Positions 44,542 to 53,907 are shown, counted from the first letter of the stretch. The stretch is DNA of 58,052 nt from Akkermansiaceae bacterium UBA5689 (GCA_002420305.1 DIHT01000039.1:1-58052), one strand, 5' to 3'. A program made the numbers and translations. Notes: generated from the sequence alone by a model not told the origin.

Positions 44542-44723
44542 CCTCGCGAACGATCGTATCAGGCAGGAAAGGTTCCAAGTGTAAAGTTTCGGGTAAATCA
44601 GTCGCTGCCTGGGAAAAGCGTGCGGGGAGTGGCGGACAGTGGGGGCTGAAAATTGAAGACCGGTGGCAAAGTTCTGATTGAAACATGTCTTCTGTTGGAC
44701 TCGTATGACGTCAACAGATCGCC

Positions 44724-45770
44724 ATGCTTCCTACCTCTACCCTCAGAATAACTTTGGTCGCTGCCTGTTTGGCAGGAAACTCCTTCGGGCAACTCTGGAC
44801 CGATGCGGCGGATAACACGCTTCCCTCGGACTTCCAGATTCAGGGAGAGTATGCAGGCAAGAAAATGGGTGCTCAGGTCATCGCCCTGGGAGAAGGAAGG
44901 TTTCATGCGGTGATGTATCCCGGGGGATTGCCAGGTGCCGGTTGGGATGGGCAGAACAAGTCTCTGTTGGATGGGAAGATGGAAGGGGATAAGGCGTTAT
45001 TCACCGCTGCAGCAGGATCAAGAAGTTACATGGCTCGTGAGGCAGATAAGTTCAGTGCTACCCGCGACTTTCCTCCGAAGGGTCATAAACCATACAGTGG
45101 ATCGATTTCGAAGGGCGTGTTTTCGGGGGCTTCCTCTACGGGAGCTCAATTCTCTCTTAAGCGGATAGTCCGGAAGTCTCCCTCCCTTGGAGCAAAGCCT
45201 CCTCGTGATGCCGTCGTTCTCTTTGACGGGACCAAAGAGAGTATGAAGAACTGGCAGGGAGGTCGCTTTGATGAAAAGACGGGCTTACTCAACACGGATG
45301 GGAATGACATCCGAACCAAGCAAAAGTTTCTCAATTATATCATGCATGTGGAATTCATGCTTCCCTTCAAGCCCGATGCTCGGAGCCAGGGGCGCGGAAA
45401 CAGCGGGTTCTACCAGGTGGATATGTATGAGATGCAAATCCTCGACTCCTTCGGCCTCATGGGTTTGAACAACGAGTGTGGAGGGATTTATCAAAAGGCT
45501 GATTCAAAGGTGAATATGTGCCTTCCTCCTCTTCAATGGCAGGTCTACGATGTCGATTTTAATTCGGCGGTCATGAAGGATGCGAAGAAAGTAAGTAATG
45601 CCGTTCTTACCGCCCGGCTCAATGGAGTAACGATTCATGAAAAGCTTCAGATTAACGGTAAAACGGGTGGTGCCCGTGGAGAGCCCGAGGGCACTCCCGG
45701 CGTGATCAAGCTACAGGGCCACGGGAACCCCCTGCAGTTTCGCAATGTGTGGCTTCTTCCAAAAAAATAG
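44724..45770 (+). CDS. exported DUF1080 protein with extra N-terminal domain
   Basis: 348 residues. Signal peptide about 1-22 (MLPTSTLRITLVAACLAGNS...). An N-terminal domain (about 24-155) reads DFQIQGEYAGKKMGAQVIAL, then MYPGGLPGAGWDG and SATRDFPPKGHKPYSG; I do not know a name for it. The DUF1080 domain (about 160-346) begins DAVVLFDGTKESMKNWQGG, with RSQGRGNSGFY, MQILDSFGLMG, NECGGIYQKADSKVNMCLPP and the end GNPLQFRNVWLLPKK. Both domains are shared with the copy at 54825-55892. Family members act on 3-keto-glycosides or remain uncharacterised. Divergent from the fourth DUF1549 gene across 182 bp, and followed by the second sulfatase 94 bp downstream. Confidence 0.92.
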   Translation: MLPTSTLRITLVAACLAGNSFGQLWTDAADNTLPSDFQIQGEYAGKKMGAQVIALGEGRFHAVMYPGGLPGAGWDGQNKSLLDGKMEGDKALFTAAAGSRSYMAREADKFSATRDFPPKGHKPYSGSISKGVFSGASSTGAQFSLKRIVRKSPSLGAKPPRDAVVLFDGTKESMKNWQGGRFDEKTGLLNTDGNDIRTKQKFLNYIMHVEFMLPFKPDARSQGRGNSGFYQVDMYEMQILDSFGLMGLNNECGGIYQKADSKVNMCLPPLQWQVYDVDFNSAVMKDAKKVSNAVLTARLNGVTIHEKLQINGKTGGARGEPEGTPGVIKLQGHGNPLQFRNVWLLPKK

Positions 45771-45864
45771 GGAAGAATTCGTTTTCGATAAGCGCGCTAT
45801 CATCTCGATAGTGTCTCGGGTGAATCAATTTTGACCCGTTGCTGCGTATCCGTCACCTGAGACA

Positions 45865-47256
45865 ATGGCTCGCAAAGAACAGAGGTCGCCGAGGACTACA
45901 GGAATGCTGGCAGCAGCATTGCTCGCCCTGCTAGCTCTGGAATGCGCTGCTGCGGCTAAGCCGAATATTCTGTTTATCCTTATCGACGATATGGGATGGA
46001 TGGATCTCGGTTGTCAGGGAAACCCTCACCTGAAGACCCCGAATATTGACCGGTTTGCGACGGAGGGAGTCCGCTTCACAGATGCTTACGCGCCGGCGCC
46101 CGTCTGCTCCCCGACAAGGGCGGCCCTCATGACCGGGCATTCCCCGGCGCGCCTGCATCTCACCAACCATCTTCCCCATCAGGATCGGTTTACCCCGCCG
46201 GAGTCGAAGCTTTTACCGGCGGAGATGAGGGATCATCTTCCTCTTGAGTATACGACTATCGCAGAGCGTCTTCGGGATGAGGCCGGGTATGCTACCGCCT
46301 TTATTGGGAAATGGCATCTCTACAAGGGCCGGGAGGAGAAGTTCGCAGCCCAGTTTCAGGGCTTTGACATTAATATCGGGGGTTGCTCCTACGGGGGGCC
46401 ACCCACTTTCTTTGACCCCTACCGTATTCCCTTTCTCTCCGATCGAAAGCAGGGGGAATACCTTCCTGACCGGCTGGCGGATGAGACCATTAGCTTCATG
46501 CGAAAGCAGGTGGAGGCCAAGAAACCATTCTATGTTGCGCTATGGAATTATACCGTGCACTGGCCGATGGAGGCTCCTGCGGAGTTTGTCGCGAAATGGG
46601 CTGATAAGCCCAAACTTGGCTACAATCACAAGGTTTACCCGGCAATGCTGGAAACAATGGACCTTGCCATCGCGCGTGTCCTCGGAGAGCTCGAACGATT
46701 GAAGATCGAGGAGGAGACCTTTGTGGTTTTTACCTCGGACAATGGACCGTTTGGGGGGGTGGGTGATGCGCGTCCGCTCCGGGGGGATAAGGGGCATCTT
46801 TACGAGGGAGGAATCCGGGTGCCACTGATCGTGCGGTGGCCGGGCAAGGTGGCAGCGGGGAAGGTCCGTGAGGATCCCGTCATTCTCACAGATTTTTATC
46901 CGACCCTGCTTGAGGTGGCTGGTCTGAAGACGATGAAGCACTATCCCGGAGATGGCGAAAGCCTCCTACCACTCCTTACGGACAAGGGAGATCTGGAGCG
47001 AGATGCTCTCTTCTGGCACTATCCTAATTTTGCCTTTCACCGGGACAATCGCCTAGGAAGTGCCGTTCGGATGGGAGACTACAAGCTCATTGAGTTCTTT
47101 GAAGGGAATGAGGTGGAACTCTATAATCTTAGGGTAGATCTCGGGGAAAAAAAGAACCTCGCGGGGGTTGAGGTAGGGCGCGTGCAGGAGATGCGAAAGC
47201 GCCTGAGCCGCTGGAGAGAGAAAAGTGGTGCTCGCATGCCTCGGCCGAGGGAGTGA
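45865..47256 (+). CDS. sulfatase (arylsulfatase-like)
   Basis: 463 residues. Type I sulfatase with formylglycine motif CSPTR (C81-R85) and metal-binding D41 D42 in FILIDDMGWMDLGC. Further landmarks: TAFIGKWHLYKG, FTSDNGPFGGVG, LRGDKGHLYEGGIRVPLIVRWPGK and LYNLRVDLGEKKNL, all typical of the arylsulfatase A-like group. An N-terminal hydrophobic segment (about 13-32) is the export signal. It differs from the sulfatase at 37810 in the opening motif (IDDMGWMDLG against VDDLNDWVG), so the two probably serve different linkages. It is convergent with the acyltransferase gene, 69 bp away. Exact substrate not readable. Confidence 0.95.
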   Translation: MARKEQRSPRTTGMLAAALLALLALECAAAAKPNILFILIDDMGWMDLGCQGNPHLKTPNIDRFATEGVRFTDAYAPAPVCSPTRAALMTGHSPARLHLTNHLPHQDRFTPPESKLLPAEMRDHLPLEYTTIAERLRDEAGYATAFIGKWHLYKGREEKFAAQFQGFDINIGGCSYGGPPTFFDPYRIPFLSDRKQGEYLPDRLADETISFMRKQVEAKKPFYVALWNYTVHWPMEAPAEFVAKWADKPKLGYNHKVYPAMLETMDLAIARVLGELERLKIEEETFVVFTSDNGPFGGVGDARPLRGDKGHLYEGGIRVPLIVRWPGKVAAGKVREDPVILTDFYPTLLEVAGLKTMKHYPGDGESLLPLLTDKGDLERDALFWHYPNFAFHRDNRLGSAVRMGDYKLIEFFEGNEVELYNLRVDLGEKKNLAGVEVGRVQEMRKRLSRWREKSGARMPRPRE

Positions 47257-47325
47257 GCCAGCGTCTTGAAGTCCGAAGGGGCAGTTAATCCGATCGGGAT
47301 GCCTGTACTTGGAGCTCTCGATGAG

Positions 47326-48987
47326 TCAGGCCCCGGGAGAGGCTGGGGGAACCGGAGGAGGCAATTTGGAGGGGTGTAGCTTCCTGCCATTCAGCATCGT
47401 TCCGATGAGGGTATGGCGCACGAGGTATCTGTAGGTAAGGAGCAGGAAGGAAAACGTGACCAGACAGAGCAGGGTGAGCTTGAGAGAGCTGGGAAGGTTC
47501 CAGCGTGAGATCAGGGCCTGGAGCATCATGACAAAGGGGAGGTGGGCGAGATACATCCAGTAGGAGGCGTCCGAGACGAAACGCACTCCCTTGTTTTCGC
47601 GCGAGAAGAAGGCTCGAAACAGGCCGATGAAGGCGAGGATCATGACCCATGCGAAGAGGGCCGCGCAGAGGCTGTAGACGATGCGCTGCTCTCCCACGGG
47701 AACCTCCTGAAAAAGATGAATCCCATAGACCCCCAGTGGAACAGCAGCCGCCAGCAGGAACGGCCACCAGCGTCCCGCCTGATCCTCGAATTCGGGTCGG
47801 CCGAAGCAGACTGCACCATAGCCAAAGAAGATGGCATAATAGAACAACTTTGGAGGCCACGGGAGAATTCCCATGGCGGTATCCGGTCCAAAGGACTGAG
47901 TCATGAAGTATTGCGCGCAAGCCGTCAAAGGGACCAGAGCAAGCAGCGCGACTGGAGGCCGAAGGAGCCAAGCTGGAAGTGAGGGAGTTCCGAGGGCCCT
48001 GAGCAACAGAGTGGTCAAGGCGAACCCCGCAACCAGCATGAGCAGATAGTAGAGAAACCAAAGGTGGGCAGTGAGGGGGAACATGCAGAGAAGCATGTAG
48101 AGGTCCTTGAGTTCAGTTAGCGCGGCGATGGACTCTTTGCTCGTGGCGCCGTTTGCGATCAGGATTGGTTCAAGCTGCTCTCTTCCGGCCAGCACTTCCC
48201 TTCGGTCGACGGTGACATTGAGCATTCCGGAGATGATTTCGACTGTATCCCAGCTCTCCCGCAAGCTGTCGAGGGGGGTCTTCCCCTCCCAGGAGCGGGC
48301 ATTCACCTGTACTCCCTCGTCGAGGAGGAGTTTGGCAATCTCGATTCGACCAAGAAAGGCAGCGCCATGCAGCGCGGTATGGCCTCCCTCGTCGATTTGA
48401 TCCGGGGTGGCGCCAAATTCAAGGAGGGTCTTGGCGCACTCACTCTGGTTATACCAGACAGCGACCATCAGGGCGCTCTGGTCTGCCCGATCGGTCTGAT
48501 CAGGGTCTGCACCCTGTTCCAGCTCTTGAGTCAGTTGTGCAATATTTCCCTCGTGCAAAGCGGTCCAGAAGGTGCTCTCTCCGGTAGTCCTTTGAGGTCC
48601 GACTTGAAAGTTTTTGCCCAGAGAGTCCGCGACCCACACCAAAGGGATGATAATGATTCCGCCCGCAACGAGTGGGAGGAGAATGCGTTTGACCCTATGG
48701 AGAAGCAGGGCGCCAAGACCTTTCCGCCTCCACAGCATGGTGGTAAAGTATCCACTGATCAGGAAAAAGAGGGGCATCCGGAACCCATGAATGGCCTGAT
48801 TGGCAAATTCATACGCTTCATGCTGTTGCAGGTCCTGGGCAGGCCAGTAAGGATTGGCGAAAAAGGAGAGGAGACCGTGCATCACGATCCCGAGCAGCAT
48901 CGCGGTAGCCCGCAGGGCATCGAGGTGGTGGTAGCGGGGGGATCCGATCACGGAGGCATCCTTCAACGGTGTTACGTGGGAGGACAA
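47326..48987 (-). CDS. membrane acyltransferase 3 with an internal ankyrin-repeat block
   Basis: 553 residues. Acyltransferase 3 family (OpgC/OafA type), which moves acyl groups such as acetyl or succinyl onto envelope sugars. The conserved opening is YHHLDALRATAMLLGIVMHG (18-38, with H37), then FRMPLFFLISGYF (69-81) and several membrane helices to about 122. Residues about 138-285 are soluble and contain ankyrin repeats (TALHEGNIAQLTQELEQGADPD, HTALHGAAFLGRIEIAKLLLDEG). Membrane helices resume at about 297 and continue to the end, e.g. HLWFLYYLLMLVAGF. The frame is continuous across both joins, so this is an insertion, not two genes. Divergent from the esterase at 49056. Likely modifies a surface glycan; the partner of the ankyrin block is unknown. 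Confidence 0.88.
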   Translation of the reverse strand: MSSHVTPLKDASVIGSPRYHHLDALRATAMLLGIVMHGLLSFFANPYWPAQDLQQHEAYEFANQAIHGFRMPLFFLISGYFTTMLWRRKGLGALLLHRVKRILLPLVAGGIIIIPLVWVADSLGKNFQVGPQRTTGESTFWTALHEGNIAQLTQELEQGADPDQTDRADQSALMVAVWYNQSECAKTLLEFGATPDQIDEGGHTALHGAAFLGRIEIAKLLLDEGVQVNARSWEGKTPLDSLRESWDTVEIISGMLNVTVDRREVLAGREQLEPILIANGATSKESIAALTELKDLYMLLCMFPLTAHLWFLYYLLMLVAGFALTTLLLRALGTPSLPAWLLRPPVALLALVPLTACAQYFMTQSFGPDTAMGILPWPPKLFYYAIFFGYGAVCFGRPEFEDQAGRWWPFLLAAAVPLGVYGIHLFQEVPVGEQRIVYSLCAALFAWVMILAFIGLFRAFFSRENKGVRFVSDASYWMYLAHLPFVMMLQALISRWNLPSSLKLTLLCLVTFSFLLLTYRYLVRHTLIGTMLNGRKLHPSKLPPPVPPASPGA

Positions 48988-49044
48988 GAAGGGAGTAGAG
49001 AATCTTCCCTTGATCCCACGTTGCGGGCGCAGGGCAGGTAAGGT

Positions 49045-49058
49045 AGGAGATGCGAATG
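49045..49058 (+). promoter_or_regulatory. ribosome binding site deciding the start at 49056
   Basis: AGGAG at 49045-49049 abuts the ATG at 49050 (no spacing) but lies 6 bp before the in-frame ATG at 49056. The second ATG is therefore the likelier start. Confidence 0.7.
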
Positions 49059-49877
49059 CTACGGTGCTTACTGATTCTTTTGATGGGCTTGTCAGCGAGT
49101 CCGTGGCTCATAGGAGCCGAGGTCGCGAAGGACGGATACATTCGTGAGAACAATATTGCCTATCGCGACACGAATTCTCCCGGGTGGGATGAGTATATGA
49201 AGGAACGCTGTGTGCTGGATCTGTACCGGCCGGCGGGGAAACAAGGGTATTCCACGGTAGTATGGTTTCACGGTGGAGGGTTGCGTGGGGGAAACAAGGC
49301 GGTGCCGTGGCAGTTGCAGAAGAAGGGTATTGCGGTGGTGGCGGTGAATTACCGGCTATTTCCGAAGGTAGAGTGCCCAGCCTATATCGAGGATGCGGCT
49401 GCCGCAGTTGCGTGGACCTTCAAGAATATTCAGCGTTATGGAGGAGACCCCGGAGCCATTCATGTTTCCGGCCACTCAGCCGGGGGCTACCTAACGAGCA
49501 TGGTAGGACTGGACAAGAGCTACCTGGCGGACCACGGAATTGATGCAGACCGAATCGCGTCTCTCGTACCCTTCAGTGGGCACACTATTACCCACTTCAC
49601 TCCCCGGGAGGAGAGGGGTATCAGTGACAAGCGTGCGATCGTCGACAAGTTCGCGCCTTTGTTTCATGTTCGGGAGGATTCACCGCCGCTGGTGCTGATC
49701 ACCGGAGACCGGGAGCTTGAGCTACTAGGGCGTTACGAAGAAAATGCGTATTTCTGGCGAATGATGCAGGTGGCGGGACACAAGCGAACCCAACTCCATG
49801 AGCTGGGAGGATTTGATCACGGAGGGATGGCTGCGCCAGCGTTCGGAATTCTTTTGAAAGTCCTACGAAGGAAGTAA
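49056..49877 (+). CDS. exported alpha/beta-hydrolase esterase with HGGG oxyanion motif
   Basis: 273 residues from ATG 49056, chosen by ribosome-site spacing; ATG 49050 would add two residues. Signal peptide about 1-21 (MLRCLLILLMGLSASPWLIG). Alpha/beta-hydrolase of the carboxylesterase/lipase (BD-FAE-like) group: WFHGGGLRGGNK supplies the oxyanion hole, SGHSAGGYL the nucleophile elbow, ITGDREL the likely acid, and GGFDHGGM the catalytic His. Such enzymes often deacetylate xylan or other polysaccharides, or remove feruloyl groups. It is divergent from the acyltransferase gene across about 68 bp, so acyl addition and removal genes sit side by side. Substrate not readable. Confidence 0.9.
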   Translation: MLRCLLILLMGLSASPWLIGAEVAKDGYIRENNIAYRDTNSPGWDEYMKERCVLDLYRPAGKQGYSTVVWFHGGGLRGGNKAVPWQLQKKGIAVVAVNYRLFPKVECPAYIEDAAAAVAWTFKNIQRYGGDPGAIHVSGHSAGGYLTSMVGLDKSYLADHGIDADRIASLVPFSGHTITHFTPREERGISDKRAIVDKFAPLFHVREDSPPLVLITGDRELELLGRYEENAYFWRMMQVAGHKRTQLHELGGFDHGGMAAPAFGILLKVLRRK

Positions 49878-49981
49878 AAGGAGGGGCTCAGGGTGCAGGA
49901 TAATGCAGTTTTTTGGGGTGGTAGATCCAATCCACAGGCAATTCCTTGTCGGTCAGGATCGAGGTGCTTAGCATTCCAACT

Positions 49982-52900
49982 GTGAAAGTTGTGAGTCACG
50001 TAGGGGCCATCATGGCCTGGATGTCCGTTTTGCTTCCAGCGGGAGCAGCCGAGGTGCTCGAACTCAGGAAGGGCGATGTTGTTGCCTTCGTGGGTGGAAC
50101 GGACCTCATTGATATTCAGAGGGAGGGCCGACTGGAGTCTGCCCTCACGATGAAGTGGAAAGAGAATGCCCCGCTCTTCCGTGATTTTGCTTGGGACGGG
50201 GACACCGTCTATCATCAGAGTGCGGAGCGGGAGAGGTGGAGGGAGGAAGCCTTCGGTAACTGGGATGATCAGCTGAAGCGTGCCGGGACGACGGTAGTGA
50301 TTGCTCAGTTCGGGAAGATGGAGTCCTTTGATGGGGAGGAACGTGTCGATGACTTTATCGAGGCCTATGGCAACTTTCTTGACCGGGTGGGGAAAGGAAG
50401 AAGACTTGTTCTGCTCGAACCTGCTCCCATGCAGTGGAAGGGCGCTGCCGCACGTGCCGCGTTGCCAGCCTATGTTGCTGCCATTGAGAAGCTCGCGAAG
50501 GAGCGGAAGATTCCTTTCGTCTCTGGAAGTGGAAAGGATATGGTAGCGTCGTTCATTGAGCAGCTTTGTGGGAATCCTGAGCCCGGTGGCAAGGCCTATG
50601 AGTTAATGTGCGCTACGGTTGCGGAAAAGCATCGGCTCTGGTGTGAATACTGGCGCCCTGCCAACTGGAAGTGCATTTTTGGTGATGACAGCAGGAGAAT
50701 TTTCGCTAAGGCCGCGCATGGTCTGCCATCGATTCAGGAGGAATGGGCCAGCTATCCCACGCTGATCGCAGAAGTCGAGAAAGCCATCTTTTCCGGAAAG
50801 CCATGGACCGCACCGGCAGCGCCAGAGTTGACGGGTTCCGGGGAGGCTGGGATTAAAAAAGAATTGGATAGTTTTGAAGTTCTTGAGGGTTTCGAAGTCA
50901 ACCTCTTTGCCGACGAGTCCCTAGGCGTAAGGAATCCCCTTTCGGTGCGGTGGGACGCTGGTGGCCGAATGTATGTGGCCTGCTCAGATGTCTATCCCCA
51001 GATTGAAGCTGGAGTGAAGGGATATGATCGCGTGATTGCTCTGCGGGACACTGATCACGATGGAAAGGCAGATGAGTCGGTGGTATTTGCAGAAGATTTG
51101 TTGATTCCGACTGGAATGGAGGTCGGTCCGGACCGTCTGTATATCGGGCAGGGGCCCGATTTGCTTACCCTGAGAGATACAGATGGAGATGGTATTGCGG
51201 ACGAAAGGGTGACGCTTCTGACTGGGTTTGGAAATGGGGACTCTCATCAGACCAGCAATTCCTTTGTCTGGAGTCCCGGGGGAGAACTATGGTGGTGTCA
51301 GGGAGATGGGATCGAGTCCCGGGTAGAGACCCCCTTTGGAGTGTCCTCCCTGTTCCAGGCTGGAGCTTACCGGATGCGGCCGCGGGAGTTGCGGCTCGAT
51401 CCACTGCTTGATGATTTCATGGGGCCGGGGAATCCATGGGGAATCGCTTTCGACGACTTTGGACAATCCTTCATTATCGATGGAGCAGGCGGGGTGTCGT
51501 TCCTCACGCCAGCATCTATCCCTGCGAAGCGCCGCCTGCGACTTCCGAGAATTGGTAATCCCGGAGGCTACTGCGGCATCGATTGTCTTGGGGCTGGGAA
51601 CCTGCCCAGCGAGATGCAGGGGCAGTTTGTTATCGGGGACTATAAGAAGAATCAGGTTAGTCGTTTTGAGACCAAGGAGGATGGAGCCGGGTTCAAACTG
51701 GAATGGAAGAGTCCGTTGTTACGATCGAAGCATCGAAACTTCCGTCCTATCGATGTAAAAATGGGTCCTGATGGAGCGATTTATATTGTGGACTGGTATA
51801 ATCCGATCACCTGTCATCAGGATGATTTTTATCGTCATCCCGAGCGGGATAAGACTCATGGGCGAATCTGGCGAGTGACACCCAGCAAGGGGCCAGTGAA
51901 GCCGCCGGCTCTTCTGGATTCAAGTCTCGCTCATTTGCTTGAGGCTCTGAAGGCTCCAGAGCGCTGGACACGACTGAAAGCCAAGCAGGTGCTTGCAACC
52001 CGTAAACCGGAGGAAGTTCAGGAAGCGGTCCGGGAATGGAGTCGTTCGCCGGACCTTGAGGGTCGGGATTTGCTTGAGGCGGTGAGTGTGCTGGAGTGGG
52101 TTGGGCGACCGGATGCGGCCGTCCTTGGCCTTCTTCTAGCCTCCCCGGACCACCGTGCGCGGGCTTATGGAGTCAGGATTCTTGGCAGGTGGAGTCAGAA
52201 GCTTGGAAATCTTCATGAGCTTCTCGTGAAGACGGCGAGGGACTCTCATCCCTTGGTGCGAATGGAGGCCGTGCTTGCCGCAGGACAATCCTCCAGTGCC
52301 GAGTCGGTTCTTGTTTCTGCAGCCGCAGCAGAGTCAAAACGCGATCGGTGGATCGAGTATGCCTTTTCGCAGGCGGTTCACCACAGCAAGCGGTTCTGGT
52401 TGCCAGCTCTGCGAGCTGGGCGACTCAATTTTGCCGGCGTCCGTGGAGGCTTGGCAGCAGTTCTTGGGGCCTCTGACTCACGAGGTGTTCTCGAGGAAAT
52501 TCGCAAGATTCTTAACGGAGACAGGATTGAGAAAGAGGCTTGGGATGGTCTTGCCCTGACTTTGGCTGCTCTCGGAGAGGAGGATGACCTGCGGGTAATC
52601 TTGAACTCAGATCAGATCAGCCTGACCATTCTGCAGGCCATGAGGGAGCGGGAACGCCCGGGATTTGATGTCATGCCTCCTCTTGGGCGAGCCTTGTATC
52701 ATGCCGATCCTGAGAGGCGGATTGCGGCCGTGGAGCTCGCGGCCCACTGGAAAGTGAAGGAATTGTATAAACCAGTCCGAAAATTCGCTGAAGGTATAGG
52801 TGTTGATTCTGGCTTACAGGACGTCGCATTGAGGTCTTTGGGCGCCTTGGGTGAAAGAAGCACGGTAGAGTTTCTCAAATCTCAGGTGGGCTCCGCCGGT

Positions 52901-53668
52901 GAAGTGCATCCTTCTGCGTTGTTCTCGATTTTGCAGCTTGCTCCGGAGGAGGGAACGCGGATCGCGGTAAGGCTCCTTAGCGAACTAGAAGACAGCGAAA
53001 CGATCACGACTATTTTCAAGGACTTTACCAGTCGAGAGGGCGCTCCTGCGTTACTCGCCAGGGAATTGGAGTCAGCTGACATCAAGAGTCAACAGGCAAA
53101 GAAGCTCCGTGAAGCCTGGGTCTCCACTGGGCTGGTTGCGAGAGATTTAGAGTCCGTTCTTGATGATCTGGCGGGAGCGGGATCAGAACAGGAATATGAT
53201 GAGAGTATCATCAAGCGCATGGTTGCCGCAGCGAAGAAAGGAAGCGTTGAGCAGGGAAGAAAGATCTTTCACTCCTCGCAGGCAAGTTGCTCTGCTTGCC
53301 ACAAGGCGGACCGAGGTGGAGACTCATTGATCGGGCCGAACCTTAGTGCAGTGGGAAGCGGTCTCTTGCCGGATCGTATTGTCACTGAGGTTCTCTGGCC
53401 GCGCCGACAGGTCAAGGAGGGCTATGCCCTGAGCCGGGTCATTACCCGGGATGGAAACGTTCAGCAGGGGTATATTCAGGCAAATCGTGATGAAAATCTG
53501 TTGTTACTCCGTGATTTTGCGACCAGTGCATTGTTTGAGATTCCGCGGGAAAGCATCCTGAGAGAGGAGCAGGTTGGGAGTCTCATGCCCCCTACTGCTG
53601 CAGGCTTGAAGGAAGAAGAGTTGGCGGATCTTTTTGCCTATCTCTTCTCGCTGGGTGGAGAGGAGTAG
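49982..53668 (+). CDS. PVC-type dehydrogenase with degenerate SGNH domain, HEAT repeats and C-terminal haem c
   Basis: 1228 residues from GTG 49982, which gives MKVVSHVGAIMAWMSVLLPA, a good signal peptide; a TTG at 49946 would add 12 residues before it. The N-terminal SGNH-like domain (about 25-280) has lost the catalytic motif: GGTDL replaces GNS or GDS, and no N-G-I-H block is seen. The membrane-bound dehydrogenase propeller (about 295-640) has loops DTDHDGKADE and DTDGDGIADE and FRPIDVKMGPDGAIYIVDWY. HEAT-like repeats extend to about 1085. The C-terminal PVC-type haem domain has CSACHK (C1103, C1106, H1107), with M1202 in LMPP as likely axial ligand. Its relative at 3456-6788 ends in a cupredoxin instead. 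Predicted periplasmic sugar or alcohol oxidation, by family. Confidence 0.9.
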   Translation: MKVVSHVGAIMAWMSVLLPAGAAEVLELRKGDVVAFVGGTDLIDIQREGRLESALTMKWKENAPLFRDFAWDGDTVYHQSAERERWREEAFGNWDDQLKRAGTTVVIAQFGKMESFDGEERVDDFIEAYGNFLDRVGKGRRLVLLEPAPMQWKGAAARAALPAYVAAIEKLAKERKIPFVSGSGKDMVASFIEQLCGNPEPGGKAYELMCATVAEKHRLWCEYWRPANWKCIFGDDSRRIFAKAAHGLPSIQEEWASYPTLIAEVEKAIFSGKPWTAPAAPELTGSGEAGIKKELDSFEVLEGFEVNLFADESLGVRNPLSVRWDAGGRMYVACSDVYPQIEAGVKGYDRVIALRDTDHDGKADESVVFAEDLLIPTGMEVGPDRLYIGQGPDLLTLRDTDGDGIADERVTLLTGFGNGDSHQTSNSFVWSPGGELWWCQGDGIESRVETPFGVSSLFQAGAYRMRPRELRLDPLLDDFMGPGNPWGIAFDDFGQSFIIDGAGGVSFLTPASIPAKRRLRLPRIGNPGGYCGIDCLGAGNLPSEMQGQFVIGDYKKNQVSRFETKEDGAGFKLEWKSPLLRSKHRNFRPIDVKMGPDGAIYIVDWYNPITCHQDDFYRHPERDKTHGRIWRVTPSKGPVKPPALLDSSLAHLLEALKAPERWTRLKAKQVLATRKPEEVQEAVREWSRSPDLEGRDLLEAVSVLEWVGRPDAAVLGLLLASPDHRARAYGVRILGRWSQKLGNLHELLVKTARDSHPLVRMEAVLAAGQSSSAESVLVSAAAAESKRDRWIEYAFSQAVHHSKRFWLPALRAGRLNFAGVRGGLAAVLGASDSRGVLEEIRKILNGDRIEKEAWDGLALTLAALGEEDDLRVILNSDQISLTILQAMRERERPGFDVMPPLGRALYHADPERRIAAVELAAHWKVKELYKPVRKFAEGIGVDSGLQDVALRSLGALGERSTVEFLKSQVGSAGEVHPSALFSILQLAPEEGTRIAVRLLSELEDSETITTIFKDFTSREGAPALLARELESADIKSQQAKKLREAWVSTGLVARDLESVLDDLAGAGSEQEYDESIIKRMVAAAKKGSVEQGRKIFHSSQASCSACHKADRGGDSLIGPNLSAVGSGLLPDRIVTEVLWPRRQVKEGYALSRVITRDGNVQQGYIQANRDENLLLLRDFATSALFEIPRESILREEQVGSLMPPTAAGLKEEELADLFAYLFSLGGEE

Positions 53669-53821
53669 CTAACAGGGATCGTAGGGGGAGGGAGATGGAA
53701 GAAATAATTCGGGGTTTCCCAGATGAAAGCCTTTGGCGCGGCAAGGGCGCTTGGAGCTCTTAAAGCCCTAATAATGAGTGGATTTCGAGTTCACGCTTGT
53801 CATGACCTGACTCCCAGCATA

Positions 53822-53850
53822 CCGCCAGAGACGCACTTGGCGGAATTTTA
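53822..53850 (+). other. hairpin in leader upstream of the thioredoxin-like gene
   Basis: CCGCCA (53822-53827) pairs with TGGCGG (53838-53843), followed by AATTTTA. It lies 154 bp after the dehydrogenase stop and 65 bp before the next start. It could be a weak terminator of the former or a 5' leader structure of the latter. Confidence 0.35.
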
Positions 53851-53907
53851 GAGAACAAATGATCCGTTCAGCCCGTCATATCTGATAGTAACTAGGACAC
53901 AGAGAAC

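Noticed and set aside
47326..48987. Possible misassembly or two genes fused by a lost stop
   Set aside because: The acyltransferase helices resume after the ankyrin block in the same frame, which fits an insertion better than an end-to-end fusion.
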